Notes under the pieces: generated by a model
Seen by the model: only the letters and a program-made list of their open reading frames with translations
What the model was told of the DNA's origin: nothing
Databases searched by the model: none
Position numbers and translations under genes: made by a program
Shown: piece after piece, positions 7,101 through 11,001 of the stretch
How positions within the stretch are numbered: the stretch's first letter is position 1
How the letters are laid out: each line of letters starts with the position of its first letter
Assembly (NCBI GenBank): GCA_903913345.1
Contig: CAIWLA010000452.1
Coordinates: forward strand, 1-11,001
Source: an uncultured Magnetococcales bacterium
GTDB taxonomy: Bacteria; Pseudomonadota; Magnetococcia; Magnetococcales; Magnetaquicoccaceae
Direction of reading: 5' to 3'
Length of the DNA stretch: 11,001 nt

Positions 7101-8676
7101 ATTGTTTGAAATAGTTAAACAACATTACCGGCCGGTCAGAGAGGACCGCCAGTGCCGCATCGTTGCCCATGGAGCCGACCGGTTCCTCACCGGTCAGCAC
7201 CATGGGCGTCAGAATGACCTGGATGTCCTCATCCGTATAACCAAACAGGTGTGACCGGGTGCGCAACGGCTCCTGCTCGGTCTGAACAACGCTGCCATCC
7301 GGCAGGGTATCGACGAAAATCAGATTGTCTGCCACCCATTGGCGATAGGGTTGCCGGGCGACAATCTCCGCCTTGATCTCGGCATCGTCGATAATGCGAC
7401 CTTGTTCCAGGTCGATGACAAACATGCGGCCCGGTTGGAGCCGTCCATGGTGTACCTCATCCTCTGGGGGAATGGCGATGGTGCCCGCCTCCGAGGCCAG
7501 GATGCACAATCCTTTCTTGGTGATCAGGTAACGGGCCGGACGCAGACCGTTCCGGTCCAGGGTGGCACCGATGTAGCGACCATCGGTAAAGGCCACGGCG
7601 GCGGGTCCGTCCCAGGGTTCCATGATGGAGCCGTGATACTGATAAAAGGCCCGGCGATCCGGGTCCATTTGCTTGTGATTTTCCCAGGCTTCGGGAATCA
7701 TCATCATCATGGCGTGGGGCAGGGAACGGCCAGAGAGGACCAAAAATTCCCGGGCGCGGTCAAACGAGGCGGAATCGGAGATCCCTTCCGGGACGATGGG
7801 AAACAATTTTTTGATCCCATCGCCAAACAGGGGGGAAGACAAAACCGACTCACGGGCATGCATCCAGTTGATATTGCCGCGCAGGGTATTGATTTCGCCG
7901 TTGTGGCAGATCATGCGGAACGGATGGGCCAATTCCCAGGTGGGAAAGGTATTGGTGGAATAGCGTTGGTGGACCATGGCAAAGGCGGAGACCATGGTGG
8001 GTTCGCTCAGGTCGGGATAATAGGCCGAGACCTGATCCGCCAAAAACATCCCCTTGTACAGCAGGGTCCGGGAGGACAGGCTGGCGATGTGGAACGATTT
8101 GACCTCCTCCTTGCTGTACCCCAGCACCGCATTTTCGATGCGGCGACGGATGATGAACAGTTTGCGTTCCAGCCACAGGGGATCGGCATCGTCCGGCACG
8201 ACACCCTGGCCGATAAAGACCTGGAAAACCGCCGGTTCGGAAGCCTTGGCAATATAGCCGATGCGGGCATCCGGGCTGATGGGGACGGCGCGCCAACCCA
8301 GCAGACGCTGCCCCTCGTCGGTGATCATCTGTTCCACGTGACGCCGGAAGGATTCCTGCTGGTGGACATTTTTGGGCAAAAAGATCATGCCAACGCCATA
8401 GCGACCGACCGGGGGCAGGTTGATTTTCAACCGTTTGCATTCGGCCCGCAGGAAGGCGTCCGGCAATTGCATCAGCAGTCCGGCCCCGTCACCGGTCAGC
8501 GGGTCCGCGCCCGTGGCACCCCGGTGGGTCAGATTGACCAGAACCTCCAGGGCCATTTGAATGATATCATGTGATTTTTTGCCATTAATATTGGCCACAA
8601 AACCGATACCGCAGGCATCATGTTCGAAGGCGGGATCGTACAATCCCTGTTTGTCTGGAAGGCCGTTTTGGATCAT
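4141..8676 (-). CDS. gltB: Glutamate synthase [NADPH] large (alpha) subunit
   Basis: This is a full-length 1511-residue GOGAT alpha subunit (family about 1480-1530). It hydrolyses glutamine and adds the ammonia to 2-oxoglutarate, giving two glutamates with reductant from GltD; together with glutamine synthetase this is the main low-ammonium assimilation route. The class II amidotransferase domain spans about 22-430, with nucleophile Cys22 in HDACGIGF; the preceding 21 residues should be a propeptide removed to free Cys22. Other domain motifs are HQRYSTNTFPTW (236-247), HNGEINTLRGN (258-268) and DRNGLRPARY (374-383). A central domain leads to the FMN/synthase barrel (about 840-1200). Cysteines 1133, 1139 and 1144 (C-x5-C-x4-C) bind the 3Fe-4S cluster. 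The C-terminal GXGXG beta-helix covers about 1260-1430. No catalytic feature is missing. The ATG at 8676 has only a weak Shine-Dalgarno. A sigma-70-type promoter lies 46-75 bases upstream. Confidence 0.98.
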   Translation of the reverse strand: MIQNGLPDKQGLYDPAFEHDACGIGFVANINGKKSHDIIQMALEVLVNLTHRGATGADPLTGDGAGLLMQLPDAFLRAECKRLKINLPPVGRYGVGMIFLPKNVHQQESFRRHVEQMITDEGQRLLGWRAVPISPDARIGYIAKASEPAVFQVFIGQGVVPDDADPLWLERKLFIIRRRIENAVLGYSKEEVKSFHIASLSSRTLLYKGMFLADQVSAYYPDLSEPTMVSAFAMVHQRYSTNTFPTWELAHPFRMICHNGEINTLRGNINWMHARESVLSSPLFGDGIKKLFPIVPEGISDSASFDRAREFLVLSGRSLPHAMMMMIPEAWENHKQMDPDRRAFYQYHGSIMEPWDGPAAVAFTDGRYIGATLDRNGLRPARYLITKKGLCILASEAGTIAIPPEDEVHHGRLQPGRMFVIDLEQGRIIDDAEIKAEIVARQPYRQWVADNLIFVDTLPDGSVVQTEQEPLRTRSHLFGYTDEDIQVILTPMVLTGEEPVGSMGNDAALAVLSDRPVMLFNYFKQLFAQVTNPPIDPIREELVMSLFTQLGPTGNLLAEDPGHVRRIWLTQPILTNRELEKMRAITTDPLRAKTLSTLYPVDSGPDGLKQAMVRLCNEVSVSLAEGVGLLILSDRGASADRIPIPVLLATSGVHHHMIRSGSRNRASILVETGEAREVNHFALLVGYGAGAINPYLAFDLLTDLSERNLLGEHTPEQAQYRYIKAINKGMLKVFSKMGISTLRSYCGAQIFEAVGLDRQVVEKYFTGTVSRIEGINLETIAQEGLRRHQRAYGGLLAYQDGLDVGGDYKFRRGGERHMWTPETISLLQRATREDNYTLFKAFSKVINEQSQALCTLRGLFRLKRLPTPIPLDEVEPASELVKRFVTGAMSFGSISKEAHENLAIAMNRLGGRSNTGEGGEDPARFKPRPNGDFARSAIKQVASGRFGVSSHYLVNADEMQIKIAQGAKPGEGGQLPGHKVSEIIAKTRHTTPGVTLISPPPHHDIYSIEDLAQLIFDLKNVNPAARVSVKLVSEVGVGTVAAGVAKGHADMILIAGGDGGTGASPLSSIKHAGIPWELGLAETQQTLVLNDLRGRVRLQTDGQLRTGRDVVIAALLGAEEFGFATAPLVVQGCVMMRKCHLGTCPTGVATQDSALRKLFTGQPQHVINFFYFIANEVREIMAEMGFRRLDDMIGRVELIRTTQAVDHWKAQGLDFSAILRKPDVPSNIATRCVQAQDHGIDNVLDLKLVDLAERAFNNKKPLAIRLPIQNTDRTVGAMLGGEISKRFGAEGLPDDTIACHFEGVAGQSFGAFNVNGVSLYLHGAANDYVGKGMSGGRIVIRPHPKSTLVAEENIIVGNTLLYGATGGEAFFRGMAGERFAVRNSGASAVVEGVGDHGCEYMTGGVVVVLGPTGRNFAAGMSGGIAFVYDFQQTLAALHNPAMVALQTVDEEDEKVLRILLAKHLTYTESAVAARILADWEGSMPRFVKVMPLEYQRVLAEMKAVRERDTNG

Positions 8677-8721
8677 GACTGGTTCCCGATTATGTTTTAT
8701 GAAATGGCAAAAAGCGGCTCA

Positions 8722-8751
8722 AGTATCCCCCAACTGCATGGCATGTGTCAA
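8722..8751 (-). promoter_or_regulatory. Sigma-70-type promoter of gltBD
   Basis: On the minus strand a perfect -35 TTGACA (8751-8746) is followed after 18 bases by the -10 GATACT (8727-8722, four of six matches). This predicts a start near 8715 and a leader of about 40 bases before the gltB ATG. A second TTGAC lies ten bases upstream of the -35 TTGAC (CGTTGACCCCGGTTGACA), a direct repeat that could be a regulator site or an alternative -35. Confidence 0.5.
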
Positions 8752-8792
8752 CCGGGGTCAACGTCATGGAACGGAGATGTACGATTTTTATG

Positions 8793-8821
8793 TTGTTTTT
8801 ACAGAAAAATGGCCTTATATT
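8793..8821 (+). promoter_or_regulatory. Possible sigma-70 promoter for the small ORF/9150 gene unit
   Basis: TTGTTT (8793-8798, three of six) and TATATT (8816-8821, five of six) are separated by 17 bases. Transcription would start near 8828, 40 bases before the ATG at 8868. The AT-rich setting favours it, but the -35 element is weak. Confidence 0.3.
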
Positions 8822-8867
8822 TCCTCGATTGCCGGTTGATTCATGCACCTTTTCCAGGGATGACACC

Positions 8868-9065
8868 ATGTCTCCGATGTCGCAGCGGATTATCAAGTCG
8901 CGCCATAATCGCAAGCTGTTTCGCTCAGAACCCCCTGCTGGTGAGGATGTCAAGGCACTCTTCAAGGGACGGGAAGTGGAACTGACCACAGCCTCGGAGA
9001 TGTTGCGCTACAATCTGGACTCACGAGAGAGGAGATCGATATCCCTTTTACGGCAACAAATTTGA
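8868..9065 (+). CDS. Small basic protein of unknown function
   Basis: A 65-residue ORF starts MSPMSQRIIKSRHNRKLFRS and has an overall basic, soluble composition with many Arg and Lys and no membrane segment. AGGGA at 8856-8860 sits seven bases before the ATG; a second Met codon at 8877 is an alternative start. I do not recognise a family. The first about 50 codons use the ordinary codons of the neighbouring genes, but the last dozen switch to rarer ones (CGA, AGG, AGA, ATA, TTA). This could mean the original 3' end has been lost or shifted. It runs divergently from gltB and in the same direction as the gene at 9150, 84 bases downstream, and may share a transcript with it. It could also be a chance ORF. 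Confidence 0.45.
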   Translation: MSPMSQRIIKSRHNRKLFRSEPPAGEDVKALFKGREVELTTASEMLRYNLDSRERRSISLLRQQI

Positions 9066-9149
9066 TAATGTCTTTGTTATTCAAAGTTATTTTTCGGACA
9101 CAACCTGCAAGATACTCCCGATTGTTCGTGAAATTTTTGGTGACCAAAC

Positions 9150-9944
9150 ATGATGAGCCAAACCCAGGAATCGGAATTCGACCGGGACATGGCGCAAGCG
9201 GCATTGCGGATGGGACTGCGGGCGGTCGCCCGTCAACCCGCTGTTCTGTCACGATGGCGCGATGAACTCTCCGCCGAGGAGGCCAGTACCGGTCCGGATC
9301 TGGCCTGGATATCAGGGGCCGAAAGCATGGCCATGCTGGCGGCCATGCCTTTGGAGGCACGCCACGACATGTTGGCCAAGATTGGCCTGACGGAAGCCGA
9401 ACAGACCCTCCTCCATCCCATTGTGGATCAATTGGAAGAAGAGACACAGGAAACAGCATCCCGTCTCCTCCTCTCTTTGCCGTGCTCGGCATCCATCGGC
9501 AAATTGTTGATCATGGATCCCCTGGTTGCCCCTCAACAAGGAGATCAATCCGTTGCAACGGAACCCATCCTCAACGATGCAGACAAAATCCTGCGCTTGC
9601 AGGAGGAACGCCGCACCATGGCGAAAATAAGCGATACTGGGATCCATGCCCTCGCGCTGTTCCGCATGGCTGTCGCGCGTCTCTCCATGAAGCAAACCGA
9701 TCCTGCATCCCTGCGAGAGATTCTGGGCAACATCAGACAATCCTTTGACATGAACATCCAAATTGACCGAGTGGATGGAATTGCCTTCGTGGGTGAGCTT
9801 CTTGGCCAAATCCTGGATGCCAAAGGCGAAAAACAAGAGGCCTTGGTCGTGCTGGGAAAGTCAGAAGCAGCGTTCCGGTTGATCCAAATGGAAGAGAAGG
9901 CACAACAGGTCCATGAGATGATCCAACAGATCCAATCTCGATAA
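9150..9944 (+). CDS. Hypothetical alpha-helical protein with a TPR-like C-terminus
   Basis: This is a 264-residue soluble protein with no signal peptide or membrane span and no family I can name. The N-terminal half is acidic and helical, rich in Ala, Leu, Met and Glu. The middle (about 140-165) is Asn/Asp- and Arg/Glu-rich and may form a short coiled coil. Residues about 210-245 (AFVGELLGQILDAKGEKQEA followed by LGKSEAAFRLI) have the spacing of a tetratricopeptide helix pair, followed by a charged helical tail. A protein-binding role would fit but is only an inference. The start at 9150 is preceded by GGTGA at 9139-9143; a second ATG at 9153 is equally usable. Codon use is even along the length, supporting a real gene. 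It converges on the SGNH hydrolase gene with only 17 bases between the stops. Confidence 0.8.
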   Translation: MMSQTQESEFDRDMAQAALRMGLRAVARQPAVLSRWRDELSAEEASTGPDLAWISGAESMAMLAAMPLEARHDMLAKIGLTEAEQTLLHPIVDQLEEETQETASRLLLSLPCSASIGKLLIMDPLVAPQQGDQSVATEPILNDADKILRLQEERRTMAKISDTGIHALALFRMAVARLSMKQTDPASLREILGNIRQSFDMNIQIDRVDGIAFVGELLGQILDAKGEKQEALVVLGKSEAAFRLIQMEEKAQQVHEMIQQIQSR

Positions 9945-9961
9945 TCGGCCTGGCTGTCCCA

Positions 9962-11001
9962 CTAAAACCGACCCTCCCTCCCCGCCTGGGCATCCATCCT
10001 CTCCTCCAGAAAGGCCGCCAGGGTATCGCCCAATCGATGGGCACCCTGTTTGTTGAAATGGACATCGTCATAATAGGTCGTGGTATCCTTGGGCAGGATC
10101 CTGTCCGTATCAAAACAGGGGATTTTTTCGGTGCGACAGACGGAGAGGGTGGTCTCGTTATACCGGGCCAGCAAGTTGGCCATCACCCGCGCCGAATAAT
10201 ACTGTTTGACCGGTTCTGAACCAAAAAAATTATGGCCCACCGATCCAAACCACAGCAGGGACTCCTCCTCTGGAGGCATCCTGGCCTGGTACAAACTCCC
10301 CTGGGTCATCAACACCAGGGACACCCCCGCATCCCGGCTCATCTGGGCCATCCGGGTCAGATTGTGGCCAAAAACGGTCAAACATTCCGCCACATCCGGC
10401 TCCGCATCCACCAACTCCGCCATCTGGCGGCGATGGCGTTGCTCCTGATAGAACAGGCCCGCCTCATCCTGCACCACATAAGGCTGTGCATTGGCCTGTG
10501 CCACCGGTTTGCCCCGCGCCATCACCCTCTGCCAGAGGCGAACCCATTGCCAGTCACCGGCCTCCGACCAATCGATGCGTTCAAAGACATGGCGACGATA
10601 GGCGGCCAGATAACCCGCCCCCTCCGCCAGACGGGCATTGTCCCGCAGGGCAGACAATCCACCGGAAATACATAAATTCAAATCATTGATCCCGGCCATC
10701 ACCACCAATAATGGCGGTTGCATCTCCCGCAGATGATCATGCACCTGAACCAGATGGCCAAACGAGTTAAGCCCCGACTTGCCACTGTTGCCCACCCAGA
10801 CCCGGCGACGGGCAGAAAGATGTTCTTGCAGACGCCGGGTCCAGACATCCTGGTCGTCCAGAACAAGGCTCTCCGTGGTACTGCCCCCAACCACAACCAC
10901 CTTGAACACCCCACTCTCCCGTGGAAAGGAATCCCCACGCAACCCCACATCATTGATGGTAAAACGGGACTCCTGATAGTCCACCCCCGGCATCACCCCC
11001 C
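9962..11001 (-). CDS. SGNH/GDSL-type hydrolase (N-terminus beyond right edge)
   Basis: At least 344 residues are visible, numbered from a possible GTG at 10996, and the frame stays open to the window edge. Because the first visible residues (PGVDYQESRFTINDVGLRGD) look like the interior of such proteins, the true start, often with a membrane anchor or signal peptide, is probably outside. All catalytic blocks are present: block I VVVVGGSTTES with Ser39, block II GNSGKSGLNS, block III AGINDLN with Asn104, and block V DDVHF with Asp310 and His313. Families of this kind deacylate or transfer acyl groups on esters, lipids or surface polysaccharides; the substrate here is unknown. A central insertion of about 125-215, rich in Trp, Arg and Gln, separates blocks III and V. 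The stop TAG is at 9962-9964. Confidence 0.85.
   Translation of the reverse strand, partial: GVMPGVDYQESRFTINDVGLRGDSFPRESGVFKVVVVGGSTTESLVLDDQDVWTRRLQEHLSARRRVWVGNSGKSGLNSFGHLVQVHDHLREMQPPLLVVMAGINDLNLCISGGLSALRDNARLAEGAGYLAAYRRHVFERIDWSEAGDWQWVRLWQRVMARGKPVAQANAQPYVVQDEAGLFYQEQRHRRQMAELVDAEPDVAECLTVFGHNLTRMAQMSRDAGVSLVLMTQGSLYQARMPPEEESLLWFGSVGHNFFGSEPVKQYYSARVMANLLARYNETTLSVCRTEKIPCFDTDRILPKDTTTYYDDVHFNKQGAHRLGDTLAAFLEERMDAQAGREGRF

Noticed and set aside
5668..7254. Long open frame on the plus strand opposite gltB (528 codons)
   Set aside because: It mirrors well-conserved gltB coding sequence and its translation resembles no protein family. It lacks a supporting ribosome-binding site.
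7339..8574. Open frame on the plus strand opposite the 5' half of gltB (411 codons)
   Set aside because: Same reasoning: it is antisense to the amidotransferase domain and its composition is typical of a mirror frame.
9072..9094. CTTTG-TTATT-CAAAG stem followed by TTATTTTT as a terminator after the small ORF
   Set aside because: The stem is only five AT-rich pairs and the T-run is interrupted; it is too weak to call.

Overview
The window looks like a stretch of a Gram-negative proteobacterial chromosome, moderately GC-rich. The evidence is a proteobacterial-type two-subunit NADPH glutamate synthase (gltB-gltD) and a membrane-bound CHASE3 sensor. Codon choice in most genes (GCC, ACC, CCC, CGG, TTG) would fit a magnetotactic-coccus-like (Magnetococcia) or related lineage, but that placement is only an impression and cannot be settled here.

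Layout from left to right. Positions 1-885 (minus) hold the N-terminal part of a sensor protein with two membrane segments, a CHASE3 domain and the start of a GAF domain; it runs off the left edge. Positions 886-1323 are mostly non-coding: the sensor leader, an apparent remnant of an IS630-family transposase (1031-1177, plus), and a possible sigma-54 promoter just ahead of an alpha/beta hydrolase gene (1324-2109, plus).

Positions 2090-8676 are one compact minus-strand block read in the order gltB, gltD, a DUF4160 gene, a DUF2442 gene. gltB and gltD overlap by 8 bases and encode the two subunits that make two glutamates from glutamine and 2-oxoglutarate. The DUF4160 gene starts 36 bases after gltD and carries a one-base frameshift. 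The DUF2442 gene follows 10 bases later and overlaps the hydrolase gene tail to tail. A good sigma-70-type promoter lies before gltB.

Positions 8677-8867 are a divergent promoter region. To its right, on the plus strand, are a small basic ORF (8868-9065) and a 264-residue protein of unknown function with a helical, TPR-like C-terminus (9150-9944). The window closes with a minus-strand SGNH/GDSL-type hydrolase (9962 to the right edge, N-terminus cut off).

No rRNA, tRNA or CRISPR array was recognised. I see no clear new defence or biosynthetic system. The points most worth a second look are the frameshifted DUF4160/DUF2442 pair behind gltBD, the putative sigma-54 promoter of the hydrolase, the transposase remnant next to the compositionally distinct sensor gene, and the unrecognised two-gene unit divergent from gltB.
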